Of a stretch of DNA of 64,000 nt, positions 19,748 to 29,274 are shown one piece after another. The DNA is taken from NCBI GenBank assembly GCA_015689775.1, contig WVSR01000001.1, positions 1,117,501-1,181,500 of the forward strand. Direction: 5' to 3'. Every line of letters begins with the position of its first letter. Position 1 is the first letter of the stretch. The notes beneath the pieces were generated by a model. The model searched no databases. It saw only the letters and a program-made list of their open reading frames with translations, and was not told where the DNA came from. This DNA is from Rhodobacterales bacterium LSUCC0387 (GTDB lineage: Bacteria; Pseudomonadota; Alphaproteobacteria; Rhodobacterales; Rhodobacteraceae). The position numbers were made by a program, and so were the translations under genes.

Positions 19748-20695
19748 TTAGTTTTTTAGGAAAACTCCATGTTTTAAAGCATCTTGGTAAGTTAGCGCGA
19801 CACCTGTCTCTAAATTAATTTTGGGTTTCCATCCTAGGTCGCTTAGCTTGGAACTATCCATGAGCTTCCGAGGGGTCCCGTCGGGATAGTCCGGATTGAA
19901 TACAATTTCCGCTGGGTATTGGAGCACTTTTGCAATAATTGAAGCCAAATCATGGATGCTAACCTCGTGCCCAGTTCCGACATTTATGTGTTGGTCCTCC
20001 GAATACTGCTTCAATAAGTAAATTAGTGCGTCTGCCAAGTCGTCACAGTGCATAAATTCACGTAGCGGTTTGCCGGTGCCCCAAATTTCGACTTTTGAGT
20101 GTTTATTAATTTTTGCTGTGTGAAATTTACGCAATAGGGCAGGGAGGACGTGGGAGTTCTTGAGGTCGTAATTGTCACCAGGTCCGTATAGATTGGTTGG
20201 CATTGCCGAGATCCAATCCCTTCCAAACTGCCTGCGAGTGGCTTCTACTAATTTAATTCCTGCGATTTTTGCTATCGCATAGGGTTCGTTGGTCGGCTCT
20301 AGAACCCCATTAAGAAGCTGATCTTCATCAATCGGCTGATTGGCGAGTTTGGGATATATGCAGGACGATCCGAGAAAAAGTAATCGTTCAACATCACATT
20401 GGTGGCTCGCTGAGAGAACTGAGTTTTGAATACTTAAATTGTCGAATAAAAAATCAAACGGATAAGTGTTGTTGGCGTGTATGCCTCCAACTTTCGCAGC
20501 TGCAAGAATTACGACGTCTGGTCTGGCGTCTTTCATCCATTGGTTTAAGGCCGATTGATCTCTGAGGTCTAGTGTTTCTCTGTCTACTGCCAGTATCTCA
20601 CAGTCCTCATCTTTGAGCCGTCTACAAACAGCAGATCCGACCATGCCTCGGTGGCCTGCGATGAATACTTTTTTTCCTTTAAGATTATAATGCAT
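19748..20695 (-). CDS. fcl: GDP-L-fucose synthase
   Basis: The 315-residue protein has the family's length and motifs: VFIAGHRGMVGSAV (NADPH binding), LFLGSSCIYPK with the catalytic Ser and Cys, YAIAK (YxxxK) and NLYGPGDNYD. It epimerises and reduces GDP-4-keto-6-deoxy-mannose, the product of Gmd, to GDP-L-fucose in the cytoplasm. It lies directly downstream of gmd on the same strand with a 1-bp gap, as in many fucose clusters. It supplies the two fucosyltransferases of the island. Confidence 0.95.
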   Translation of the reverse strand: MHYNLKGKKVFIAGHRGMVGSAVCRRLKDEDCEILAVDRETLDLRDQSALNQWMKDARPDVVILAAAKVGGIHANNTYPFDFLFDNLSIQNSVLSASHQCDVERLLFLGSSCIYPKLANQPIDEDQLLNGVLEPTNEPYAIAKIAGIKLVEATRRQFGRDWISAMPTNLYGPGDNYDLKNSHVLPALLRKFHTAKINKHSKVEIWGTGKPLREFMHCDDLADALIYLLKQYSEDQHINVGTGHEVSIHDLASIIAKVLQYPAEIVFNPDYPDGTPRKLMDSSKLSDLGWKPKINLETGVALTYQDALKHGVFLKN

Positions 20696-20696
20696 G

Positions 20697-21815
20697 TCAG
20701 CCCTCCAAGCTGACTGGCATGCTTAATCCGTGCTCACCGAGTAACTTAGTGCGTTTTGCAGCTATAAGGTCCGCCGCTACCATTTCTGCGCACATTTCTT
20801 TTGCAGTTATTTTGGGGGCCCAACCAAGTTCGGCTTTCGCTGCAGATGCATCTCCGAGGAGTGTCTCGACTTCGCTAGGCCTAAAATACTTGGGATCAAC
20901 CTTTACAAGTATGTCGCCCGTGTTAACTTGAGGCGCGCGCTTGTGGTCCACGCTTATCACTCTACCAATTTCATCAATGCCTCGGCCTTGGAATTCCAGT
21001 TTAATTCCCAGCTCAGCTGCAGACCACTGGATGAATTCACGCACGCTATATTGCTGCCCAGTTGCGATTACGTAGTCCTTTGGATTTTTTTGTTGCAACA
21101 TTAGCCATTGCATTTCTACGTAGTCCTTTGCGTGCCCCCAGTCACGAAGGGCGTCAAGGTTTCCCATAAATAGGCAGTTTTCAATGCCAAGTGCCACATT
21201 GGCCAGCCCCCTTGTGATTTTTCTGGTTACAAAAGTTTCTCCGCGCCGAGGACTTTCGTGATTAAATAAAATCCCATTGCATGCATAAATATTGTAAGCT
21301 TCTCGGTAGTTAACGGTAATCCAATATGCGTATAGTTTTGCAACTGCATAAGGACTTGTCGGGTAAAACGGCGTTGTCTCGCTTTGTGGAGTTTCGCGCA
21401 CTTTGCCGTACAGTTCTGATGTTGACGCTTGATAAAATCTTGTCTTTTTTTCCAAACCTAAGAAACGTATTGCTTCTAGAAGTCGTAGTGTACCCAGAGC
21501 GTCCACATCGGCGGTGTATTCAGGCGTTTCAAAGCTAACGGCGACGTGCGATTGCGCTGCTAGATTGTAAACTTCATCAGGCTCTATATCTCTCATCAGC
21601 CGTATGATGCTGGAACTGTCAGTGAGGTCGCCATAGTGTAACTTCAGCTGCCGACCTTCCAGGTGTGGATCCTCATAAATATGGTCAATTCGCTGAGTGT
21701 TGAAAGAAGAAGCCCTACGTTTTATTCCATGAACTTCATAGCCTTTGCTCATGAGAAGCTCTGCAAGATATGATCCATCTTGGCCCGTGATGCCGGTGAT
21801 AAGAGCTTTTTTCAT
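20697..21815 (-). CDS. gmd: GDP-mannose 4,6-dehydratase
   Basis: From the ATG at 21815 (start [20 protein letters not shown]) the protein has 372 residues, as expected; an in-frame ATG at 21833 would add six. Motifs: GITGQDGSY (NADP), STSELYG with the catalytic Thr/Ser and Glu, YAVAK (YxxxK), and [16 protein letters not shown], which is diagnostic for Gmd. It converts GDP-mannose from ManC to GDP-4-keto-6-deoxy-mannose. It is the first gene of the minus-strand gmd-fcl pair and faces away from the DUF268 gene, with about 175 bp of shared promoter region. Confidence 0.96.
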   Translation of the reverse strand: MKKALITGITGQDGSYLAELLMSKGYEVHGIKRRASSFNTQRIDHIYEDPHLEGRQLKLHYGDLTDSSSIIRLMRDIEPDEVYNLAAQSHVAVSFETPEYTADVDALGTLRLLEAIRFLGLEKKTRFYQASTSELYGKVRETPQSETTPFYPTSPYAVAKLYAYWITVNYREAYNIYACNGILFNHESPRRGETFVTRKITRGLANVALGIENCLFMGNLDALRDWGHAKDYVEMQWLMLQQKNPKDYVIATGQQYSVREFIQWSAAELGIKLEFQGRGIDEIGRVISVDHKRAPQVNTGDILVKVDPKYFRPSEVETLLGDASAAKAELGWAPKITAKEMCAEMVAADLIAAKRTKLLGEHGLSMPVSLEG

Positions 21816-21990
21816 ATTTTTGCCACAATCCATATTGCTGTTGAGGGTTTGTTGCTGACGCTATCAACTTAATCTAAGAACGCGCTTACAATTAGATGCT
21901 TACACGTCAAATTCTAGGGTATGTTCTAGAGATGATGTACTTAGGTTTCAATGCTGGTGGGCAGGATGTTTGCTCGGTAAAGAGGTTTCA

Positions 21991-22707
21991 ATGCGTAGAC
22001 GGCTAATCCGTCGCATAAGCGGATGGATGAAATTTTTTAACACCTTGCGCAAATGGGCTCAATTAGGCGGGCGGGTGAACGTGTTGCGTCCAATTGTGTC
22101 TGAATTCAATGAAGGTGCTGGTGTTGTTGGTGGGCACTATTTTCACCAGGATCTCGTTGTAGCGAAGTTAATCCACGAACATAATCCAGTACGACATGTA
22201 GATATTGGATCTCGTATTGACGGGTTTGTCGCTCACGTAGCAAGCTTCCGAAAAATTGAAATCATCGATATCCGTGAACTGGAAGATAGTGTGCATACAA
22301 ACATTGTTTTTACGCGCGCTGATCTGATGCTCCCACTGGATCTTGGTGTCGTTGACTCCCTGTCATGCCTGCACGCCTTGGAACATTTTGGTCTTGGCCG
22401 CTACGGGGATCCTGTAGACCCTCATGGTCATGAAAGCGGTTTGTCTAATATGGTCAACGCTGTTGCTTCGGGGGGACGATTTTATGTGAGTTTCCCAATT
22501 TCGTTTACGCCCCGCGTCGAATTTAACGCCCACCGAGTTCTTCATCCTGAGTGGATTTTAGAGCAACCATGTGTATCGAAAGCTCTCAAGCTTGCGCGTT
22601 TTGACTTTGTAAATGATCGAGGTCAACTTTCGCATGACAGTTCAATTGGTGATTTGCCACGAAATTTGAGATACGGATGTGGCATCTACACATTCGAAAA
22701 AATATAA
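21991..22707 (+). CDS. DUF268 family protein (SAM-methyltransferase-like fold)
   Basis: From the ATG at 21991, preceded by AGAGG at suitable spacing, the protein has 238 residues; a TTG at 21970 is the alternative. HVDIGSRIDGFVAHVASF, DIRELE, SCLHALEHFGLGRYGDP and FNAHRVLHPEW are the conserved blocks of DUF268. The layout (glycine-rich DIGS, acidic DIR, then LHALEHFG) resembles a class I methyltransferase, but no activity is known to me for the family. It is the first plus-strand gene before manC, so it probably modifies a sugar or the lipid-linked glycan. Confidence 0.75.
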   Translation: MRRRLIRRISGWMKFFNTLRKWAQLGGRVNVLRPIVSEFNEGAGVVGGHYFHQDLVVAKLIHEHNPVRHVDIGSRIDGFVAHVASFRKIEIIDIRELEDSVHTNIVFTRADLMLPLDLGVVDSLSCLHALEHFGLGRYGDPVDPHGHESGLSNMVNAVASGGRFYVSFPISFTPRVEFNAHRVLHPEWILEQPCVSKALKLARFDFVNDRGQLSHDSSIGDLPRNLRYGCGIYTFEKI

Positions 22708-22736
22708 ACACTCCTAACAACCTTGAGGTTTGTGAT

Positions 22737-24155
22737 TTGATTTTGCCTGTAATTTTGTGCGGTGGCTCTGGAACACGACTTTGGCCTGTAAGCAGGTCGT
22801 CTTATCCTAAACAGTTTGTTGCGATGCATGGTGAAGGTAGTTTGTACCAGCAGGCCTTGAAACGCGTTTCTGGATCAGGTTTCGCTGATCCAGTCGTGAT
22901 TACGTCAGATCAATTCCGCTTTACAGCTGCAGAGCAATTGCAAGGCGTTGGTGTCGAGCGGCATTCTATTCTTCTCGAGCCCGAGGGTCGCAACACAGCA
23001 CCTGCCGTTCTTGCCGTAAGTCTTTGGGCAGCTGCTCGGGACCCCAAGGCTGTTCTGCTATTGGTTCCTTCTGACCATGTGATACCCGATGCAGACGCTT
23101 TCAACGCTGCCGTATTCAAAGCGTTTGATGCTGCTGTTGCGGGCAGTATTGTAACGTTTGGAATTCGACCGGATCGACCAGAAACCGGTTATGGATATCT
23201 TGAGGTTGGCCAATCCTTTTTGAATGACTGCAAGTCCCTAAAACGTTTTGTTGAAAAGCCCAATTTTGACCAGGCCGAAGAAATGGTTGGGTCAGGCAAA
23301 TATCTTTGGAATGCGGGTATATTTCTATTTCGTGCAGACGTAATGATTGCTGCATTTGAGAGGTTTGCCCCAGATTTGATTTCGCCTGCAAAAAAAGCTG
23401 TGGAACAGGCACGAACTGACTTGGACTTTATTCGGTTAGATGCAGAAGAGTGGTCGAAGCTCCCAAAAATTTCAATTGATTACGCAATCATGGAAAAGGC
23501 AGACAACTTGTCCGTGATGCCTTATGATGGACGGTGGTCGGATTTGGGCTCTTGGTCAGCTGTGGCTGAGCAATATAGAGATTTGAGTGATGACGCCGGG
23601 AATATTGTTTTAAGCAATGCGCACGCGATTGATTGTGAAAATAGTTTTCTGAGGGGTGATGATGACGGACCCCACCTTGTGGGCTTAGGTTTAAAAGATG
23701 TCGTCGCTGTTGCAACAAAAGACGCTGTCCTGCTGTCTGCGAGAGATCAAACTCAGGGTGTCCGCGAAGTGGTTGAAGTTCTGACAAAAGACGGTGTCAA
23801 ACAGGCAAAAGAGTTTTCTCGGGACTTTCGACCTTGGGGATGGTTCGAAAGTTTAGCGGTTGGTGAGCGGTTTCAGGTGAAACGGATTGTTGTAAAATCA
23901 GGAGGCGTTCTGTCACTTCAGTCTCATAAGCACCGAGCTGAACATTGGGTGGTTGTAGAAGGAATTGCCAAGGTCACCATAGAAGACACTGTAATGATGG
24001 TGTCTGAAAATCAATCTGTCTACGTCCCATTGGGCGCTATCCATAGAATGGAAAACCCCGGCACAACGCCCATGGTCTTAATTGAAGTTCAAACAGGGTC
24101 GTATTTAGGCGAAGACGATATTGTCCGTTACGAAGACCTTTATGATCGAACCTAG
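22737..24155 (+). CDS. manC: Mannose-1-phosphate guanylyltransferase / mannose-6-phosphate isomerase
   Basis: This bifunctional type II enzyme makes GDP-mannose. The N-terminal nucleotidyltransferase has GGSGTRLWPVSRSSYPKQF and FVEKP. The C-terminal cupin (last ~120 residues) has SLQSHKHRAEHWVVVEG and GAIHRMENPG. I prefer the TTG at 22737, with TGAGG eight bases upstream, giving 472 residues close to the family length. An ATG at 22677 would add 20 residues and overlap the DUF268 gene by 31 bp. Product feeds Gmd and any mannosyltransferase. It converges on galE with an 11-bp gap. Confidence 0.94.
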   Translation: MILPVILCGGSGTRLWPVSRSSYPKQFVAMHGEGSLYQQALKRVSGSGFADPVVITSDQFRFTAAEQLQGVGVERHSILLEPEGRNTAPAVLAVSLWAAARDPKAVLLLVPSDHVIPDADAFNAAVFKAFDAAVAGSIVTFGIRPDRPETGYGYLEVGQSFLNDCKSLKRFVEKPNFDQAEEMVGSGKYLWNAGIFLFRADVMIAAFERFAPDLISPAKKAVEQARTDLDFIRLDAEEWSKLPKISIDYAIMEKADNLSVMPYDGRWSDLGSWSAVAEQYRDLSDDAGNIVLSNAHAIDCENSFLRGDDDGPHLVGLGLKDVVAVATKDAVLLSARDQTQGVREVVEVLTKDGVKQAKEFSRDFRPWGWFESLAVGERFQVKRIVVKSGGVLSLQSHKHRAEHWVVVEGIAKVTIEDTVMMVSENQSVYVPLGAIHRMENPGTTPMVLIEVQTGSYLGEDDIVRYEDLYDRT

Positions 24156-24166
24156 CAGGGAACGGC

Positions 24167-25183
24167 TTAATTCGTGGTATAGCCATTAGGGTTCTTAGAT
24201 TGCCAATTCCAAATTGAACTGCACATGTCGTTGATATTTAGCTCAGCTTTCCAGCCCAAAAGATGCCTCGCTTTTTCAACACCTGCGATGCTTCGCGCGA
24301 CATCTCCGGGACGCCGAACTCCGATTTTGTAGCGTATTTTTTGTCCTGAGGCCTGTTCGAATGCTTTGACCATCTCTAGTACAGTAGTGCCATACCCAGT
24401 TCCGATATTTATTGCATCACAGCCCTGAGAGTTCATGCAAAAATCGACAGCAGACACATGAGCTCGCGCTAAATCTTCAACATGTATGTAGTCGCGTTCT
24501 CCCGATCCATCGCGCGTATCGTAATCCATGCCGTGAATATTCAGAAATGGTAGGTTTCCGACAGCGACTTGTGCGATGTATGGAACTAAGTTATTTGGGA
24601 TTCCATTTGGATCTTCCCCTATATTACCCGAAGCATGAGCTCCAACCGGGTTGAAGTAACGCAGCAAAACGGCGCTTGCATCCGATAAAGATGATGCCCA
24701 GTCTCGAATTATTCCTTCAGAAAAATATTTTGTACGTCCATATGTATTAGAAGGCTGTAGTGGATGTTTCTCATCGTAGGGCAGGTACTGTGGCTCTCCA
24801 TAAACAGTTGCTGACGATGAGAAAACGATCCTCTTGCAATTATGGTTTGCCATAACTTTCAGTAGGTTCATCGTACCCGCCACATTTGCATCATAATAAC
24901 GCAAAGGATACTGATGTGACTCTCCTACAGATTTCAGCCCAGCGAAGTGAACGACAGCATCGGGCTTAAAATCTGTGAATATCGCATCAACCATGCCTTC
25001 ATTTTGGATATTGCAATTAAAAGACTGAAAGTTGGTGTTGGTAAGTTTCTGAACGCGCTCTAATGCTACGGGCGAGCTATTTGTGAAGTTATCCAGAACA
25101 ACCATATTGTGTCTCAACTCAAGAAGTTTAAGCAAAGTGTGGCTGCCAATGTAGCCAGCTCCTCCGGTGACCAATATTCTCAT
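24167..25183 (-). CDS. galE: UDP-glucose 4-epimerase
   Basis: The 338-residue protein matches GalE in length and motifs: MRILVTGGAGYIGSHT (NAD), SSSATVYG, YGRTK (YxxxK), LRYFNPVGAH, and RDYIHVEDLA. It interconverts UDP-glucose and UDP-galactose, with possible action on the N-acetyl forms. With galU at 32079 it provides UDP-glucose-derived donors for the island's transferases. It is transcribed alone; the 372 bp upstream are non-coding and should hold its promoter. Confidence 0.95.
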   Translation of the reverse strand: MRILVTGGAGYIGSHTLLKLLELRHNMVVLDNFTNSSPVALERVQKLTNTNFQSFNCNIQNEGMVDAIFTDFKPDAVVHFAGLKSVGESHQYPLRYYDANVAGTMNLLKVMANHNCKRIVFSSSATVYGEPQYLPYDEKHPLQPSNTYGRTKYFSEGIIRDWASSLSDASAVLLRYFNPVGAHASGNIGEDPNGIPNNLVPYIAQVAVGNLPFLNIHGMDYDTRDGSGERDYIHVEDLARAHVSAVDFCMNSQGCDAINIGTGYGTTVLEMVKAFEQASGQKIRYKIGVRRPGDVARSIAGVEKARHLLGWKAELNINDMCSSIWNWQSKNPNGYTTN

Positions 25184-25555
25184 TTTCTAGTCTTTCAGAT
25201 TGATTTATGAACCAATTTTTATAGCCTTAATGGCCGATACTTTTTGAGTTGCCTCACGTGGCCTGATGAGTTCAACGACCATTTCATACGTATACTTGTA
25301 CACATTGGTAAACTGGTTTTGAACGCAGCCCAATAGCCTAACTTAGACTGCTGCAGTGATGAAGCGCGTTTGCGTGAACACCATATTTGCTTTTAGTCTT
25401 CGGGATCGTGGGCTCTCACTTTAGAACTCACAATGTCAAACACACTTAAGATCCCACTTTCTGGCGCCTGCGTTTCGTCGTCTTCTGTTACATTGTGAAG
25501 AAATTAAAATACGGCAGATCTCAGATCATATCGCTTTCTAGTGCGAGAGCAGGGT
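25184..25555. other. Non-coding gap between galE and the CapD-type gene
   Basis: This 372-bp stretch has no convincing gene in any frame. It must contain the galE promoter (minus strand) and the 3' end of the CapD-type transcript. I see no strong GC hairpin with a T-tract. Confidence 0.5.
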
Positions 25556-27448
25556 TCAAATTTTACTTACGTTTGGAGGTGGCGAATTGAATTCAATTGG
25601 CATTTTCTTCAGGATTTGTATTGCGAGCGACGCATCCATAGAAGCAATGGCCTCTTCAAGATCTGCTATTTCAGATAAGGCATTATTTGCATTTTTATAA
25701 TGTTCAGGGTCTTCTACCATTATTCGTGGGTGTTGAGTTGATGTGGATCGTTCATCCACTAATAGTTCTTCGTATAACTTTTCACCCGGCCGTAACCCTG
25801 TAATTTCAATTGGCAAACCCTTAGGCCGCGGAGTTTCATCGCCTACGATGTAAGGATCAAAACCTTGAAGACGTACCATGGTCTTAGCAAGATCGATAAT
25901 TTTTATCGGATCGCCCATATCGAGCAGAAAAATTTCTCCGCATTCAGCCATTGCGCTGGCCTGAATAACTAATTGTGCAGCTTCGGGGATGGTCATGAAG
26001 TAACGCGTTATTTCTGTATGTGTTACTGTAATTGGTCCTCCGTTCTTTATCTGCTCTGAAAATTTTGGAATAACTGAACCTGAAGATCCTAAAACATTTC
26101 CAAAGCGAACCGCGCAATATTTTGTATTATTATATTCTACTGCATTTGCCTGAATTATGATTTCAGATATACGCTTAGTCGCGCCCATTACATTGGTCGG
26201 CCTAACAGCTTTATCACTTGAAATAAGTGTGAAATTTTCAACTTTTAAACGTCCTGCCACCTCTGCCAAAATCCTTGTGCCAACAACATTATTTTTTAGG
26301 CCTTCTATGACATTTTCTTCAACCAACGGCACGTGTTTGTATGCGGCTGCATGGAAAATTGTATCTATACTATGGGACGTAATGGTATTCGTTAGTAGTA
26401 ATCGATTGGTAACAGATCCCAATACTGGAACAATTTGTGGCCGTTCATCGCTGGCAGCTGCAAAGTCGTTAAGTTCTTCCAGAATACGATAAAGGGAAAA
26501 TTCGGAATTTTCGAACAAGACAAGAATTTTTGGTCGCTGTTCAATTATTTGACGGCAGAGTTCGCTACCGATTGAACCGCCTGCGCCTGTGACCATTATT
26601 GACCGATTTTTAATTGTTTTTGTCAGCAGGTTAGGCAGTGGTTTTACTGGATCACGACCTAGAAGTTCTTCAACTGTAATTTTCCGCAAGTCAGAAACGC
26701 TAACACGACCAGAGATAAGGTCTGTGATGTTTGGAACTGTTCGTACTTCTAGACCGAGTTCGGTTAACATTTTTGCTACATCTCGGCGGTTTGATGAGCT
26801 TTGGTCCGTTGATGTGAGAATTGCGGTTTTAACGCCCAAAACGGGTAGTTTTGTAGGAAGCTGATCGATTTTGATCACCCTAATTCCTCGGATTTCTGTA
26901 CCTGCAAGTTTGTCATCATCGTCAACAAATAAAATTGGACGGAGGCGTTCGTTGTCTTCTAGCGCTTGAAGGGTCATACGGCCCTCTTCCCGAGCCCCGT
27001 ATATAAGCACAGGTTCTCGTGCCGATTGGCCATGTCTCAGATGTAGCCCGCGCATTAAGAAGCGGGAACCGCCTACAGTGATCAGTAGTAGGGCAAAATA
27101 AATACCCGGTACTGAACGCGGTACGTTTAGTGTCAGTGCCTGACTAAATACAAACATTGTTAATGCAGAAACGAGTACGCCTATCGCTACTGTTCTTACG
27201 GCTCTATCTGCCATGAAGCGGATGACAGCACGGTAAAGACCGAGACTAATGAAAGCTATAATTGTAATTGGAGTTACTGGTATCAACACAAGGAAAGGCT
27301 TTGTTGAGAAAGCCATGACATTACCATCGAGCCGCAAAGCCATTGCAAGCCAGAAGCAAGCTAGGATCGCAAATGTATCAAAGGTTACTTGAATTATGCG
27401 TTTTTTACTTCGGCTGAGCCTAAAAATTCCATGCATTAGATTTAGCAT
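25556..27448 (-). CDS. Membrane nucleotide-sugar 4,6-dehydratase (CapD/WbpM type)
   Basis: The 630-residue protein has four N-terminal membrane helices (about residues 18-130), a first Rossmann unit (LIYGAREEGRM) and the SDR dehydratase domain from about residue 291 (MVTGAGGSIGSELCRQI). Its active site reads SSDKAVRPTNVMGATKR, giving a Met in place of the usual Tyr before xxxK, as in WbpM-type large dehydratases. Such enzymes convert UDP-GlcNAc to the 4-keto-6-deoxy sugar, the first step to QuiNAc, FucNAc or bacillosamine. Direction of use here is inferred. It lies downstream of GT11 and GT25 on the minus strand. Confidence 0.9.
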   Translation of the reverse strand: MLNLMHGIFRLSRSKKRIIQVTFDTFAILACFWLAMALRLDGNVMAFSTKPFLVLIPVTPITIIAFISLGLYRAVIRFMADRAVRTVAIGVLVSALTMFVFSQALTLNVPRSVPGIYFALLLITVGGSRFLMRGLHLRHGQSAREPVLIYGAREEGRMTLQALEDNERLRPILFVDDDDKLAGTEIRGIRVIKIDQLPTKLPVLGVKTAILTSTDQSSSNRRDVAKMLTELGLEVRTVPNITDLISGRVSVSDLRKITVEELLGRDPVKPLPNLLTKTIKNRSIMVTGAGGSIGSELCRQIIEQRPKILVLFENSEFSLYRILEELNDFAAASDERPQIVPVLGSVTNRLLLTNTITSHSIDTIFHAAAYKHVPLVEENVIEGLKNNVVGTRILAEVAGRLKVENFTLISSDKAVRPTNVMGATKRISEIIIQANAVEYNNTKYCAVRFGNVLGSSGSVIPKFSEQIKNGGPITVTHTEITRYFMTIPEAAQLVIQASAMAECGEIFLLDMGDPIKIIDLAKTMVRLQGFDPYIVGDETPRPKGLPIEITGLRPGEKLYEELLVDERSTSTQHPRIMVEDPEHYKNANNALSEIADLEEAIASMDASLAIQILKKMPIEFNSPPPNVSKI

Positions 27449-27513
27449 CTTGGCTCCCTTAGAAGGTAGTGTCGAAAGTGGTTAGAGTAATAGGCAACGG
27501 GGGGGCGAGCATG

Positions 27514-28218
27514 TTATACTTTGTAGTCAACAATACGGCCTTCGATGTCAGAATATGAGCTGTACTGACGAGCTGCACGTGGTTTGGCGAGAGCAAATAT
27601 ATGTTTTCGTTGAGCTTCTCGCCAAACGACGTCTATAGCGGCGGATTTGTCCGGTATATTATCTTCTAACATCTTAATACTTTTGAGCGCACATGCCTCA
27701 ATCGCATGCAATGCATGAGGTTTTGCAATATAGCAGGCTGTAGTGCGTGAGTTCGATGAAATCAAAAAGTCTTCATCTACAGAAATACCATTGCGACGGT
27801 TGTATGCAAGGCAAAGTACATCCATGCGGCTGTCGCGATAAAAGCTTTCAATCAATTTATCGAGACGCGCGCGATCTACGAGAAACTCAAGATCATCTTC
27901 GCATACCATTAAGACCCTTCCAAGAGAAGGGAGGTTTGACCTTAAAATATCAAGGTGTGACATGGCACACCCAATAGATCCACGTTTGTGTTTGTGAGCT
28001 GAGAAGCGCTTAATGTTTTTTGCGCCAATTTTTGAAAACTCTTTTTCCACCTGTTCGCGGCGATCGGTGCGGTGATCTAAGTTTATGTAGGTAATGTCAC
28101 ATCTTTCGAGACCATAGGCAACATCCAACCCCTCGGGCTCCGAACGTGGCGCCTGCCTCCATCTAAATTTGAGGATTAAATGTTGAAAAAATCTTTGTAG
28201 TTCTCGTTTTGGGCTCAT
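27514..28218 (-). CDS. Glycosyltransferase family 25 (LPS glycosyltransferase)
   Basis: The 234-residue protein has the GT25 pattern: ITYINLDHRTDRREQVEKE, then GSIGCAMSHLDILR, then VCEDDLEF, with the acidic DD needed for donor/metal binding. GT25 includes the galactosyltransferases of lipooligosaccharide. It starts 4 bp after the GT11 gene ends and is probably co-transcribed with it. It would add a sugar to the LPS core or the repeat unit. Confidence 0.83.
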   Translation of the reverse strand: MSPKRELQRFFQHLILKFRWRQAPRSEPEGLDVAYGLERCDITYINLDHRTDRREQVEKEFSKIGAKNIKRFSAHKHKRGSIGCAMSHLDILRSNLPSLGRVLMVCEDDLEFLVDRARLDKLIESFYRDSRMDVLCLAYNRRNGISVDEDFLISSNSRTTACYIAKPHALHAIEACALKSIKMLEDNIPDKSAAIDVVWREAQRKHIFALAKPRAARQYSSYSDIEGRIVDYKV

Positions 28219-28222
28219 AACT

Positions 28223-29122
28223 TCAGAACCTGACCCAATTTTTCATATAAATGTCTTCCATTTGCTCTGTGCTTCCTGATAACCACTGGTGCGGTGCGAT
28301 AACTATTTGATTGCGATCTGCGTATCCATGCGCATTTGCAAGCCAAGCGCCCCACCAGCTAAAGCTAGAGTTTGCAATTATGTGGTGCTTGCAGCGCGCC
28401 ATCAGCATCATGTCACGGTAGCTGTTGCTCCCAGTATTGCAGTCAACATAGGTTATTTTAGGGCTTTTGCCGAATTCTTGGATAGCAGCCTGTAAGTCAT
28501 CTGAAAAAATATAAAAATGTGGCGATCCTACTCGTTCTCGGATGTATTTCATTGCCTGGTGATAGTAAGCCCAGTCACAAATACCGTGAAAAGCATTTGC
28601 TTTTGGGTTTTGGATATAGTCACCCCTCCTTACGTGCAGAGCGACTGGAATGGTGTCTTCCATTTCCGTGGCAATTTCTGCGTTTCGACCAGTAAGGTTT
28701 TCACGAAAACTGAAGGTTTCGGCAAGTATCGTTTCCACGCCGCGAAAATACTTTGCCGATTGCCAATAACCGATAAGGTAAATCTTGGCGCCGAGCTCAT
28801 CAAACCCATTCCAAAAATTGTGACTGGGTTGTCGTACGGTGGGGCCTAGAGGATTAGGCGCCATGCCTTCAACCGGTGTTGCGCTGCCATGAATTGCTTT
28901 TTTTGTCGAAAAACCGAGGACTTTAAAAAGGTCTAGCCAATTGGCTGTGCGGAAGTCTCCTTGGAAAATTTCGGGAAGTTGATAACCTTGGTGGGCCCCT
29001 AGCTTTTGGAGAGATGTTATGTCCACACGTAATTTTTGTCCGGTTCTATGAGCTAAGGAAAAACCAGCTGCATACTGGAACATTTGGTTGCCTAAGCCTC
29101 CAATCAAACGAGTAATTATCAT
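28223..29122 (-). CDS. Alpha-1,2-fucosyltransferase (GT11)
   Basis: The 299-residue protein from the ATG at 29122 begins MIITRLIGGLGNQMFQYA, the canonical start of GT11 enzymes; upstream in-frame starts at 29137 (ATG) and 29152 (GTG) exist. VALHVRRGDY is the HxRRxDY donor-binding motif, and SNSYRDMMLMARCKHHIIANSSFSWW-like C-terminal motifs are in place. It transfers fucose from GDP-fucose to a sugar O-2, the chemistry of the H blood-group antigen. It is the first gene of the minus-strand set, divergent from the GT4 gene at 29275. Confidence 0.92.
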   Translation of the reverse strand: MIITRLIGGLGNQMFQYAAGFSLAHRTGQKLRVDITSLQKLGAHQGYQLPEIFQGDFRTANWLDLFKVLGFSTKKAIHGSATPVEGMAPNPLGPTVRQPSHNFWNGFDELGAKIYLIGYWQSAKYFRGVETILAETFSFRENLTGRNAEIATEMEDTIPVALHVRRGDYIQNPKANAFHGICDWAYYHQAMKYIRERVGSPHFYIFSDDLQAAIQEFGKSPKITYVDCNTGSNSYRDMMLMARCKHHIIANSSFSWWGAWLANAHGYADRNQIVIAPHQWLSGSTEQMEDIYMKNWVRF

Positions 29123-29274
29123 GTGCGCTGCCACCATCTGCCTTTGTTGCACGTTGCTACTTAGCGTTAATACTTCTACACAAGCTACAGGTTTTGGGAA
29201 AGCAGATGTGTCGTAGTCGCATGGTTTTCACAGACTTGCTTTCTTGATGTCTTTGTTGCTGGAGCGGTCTTAGG

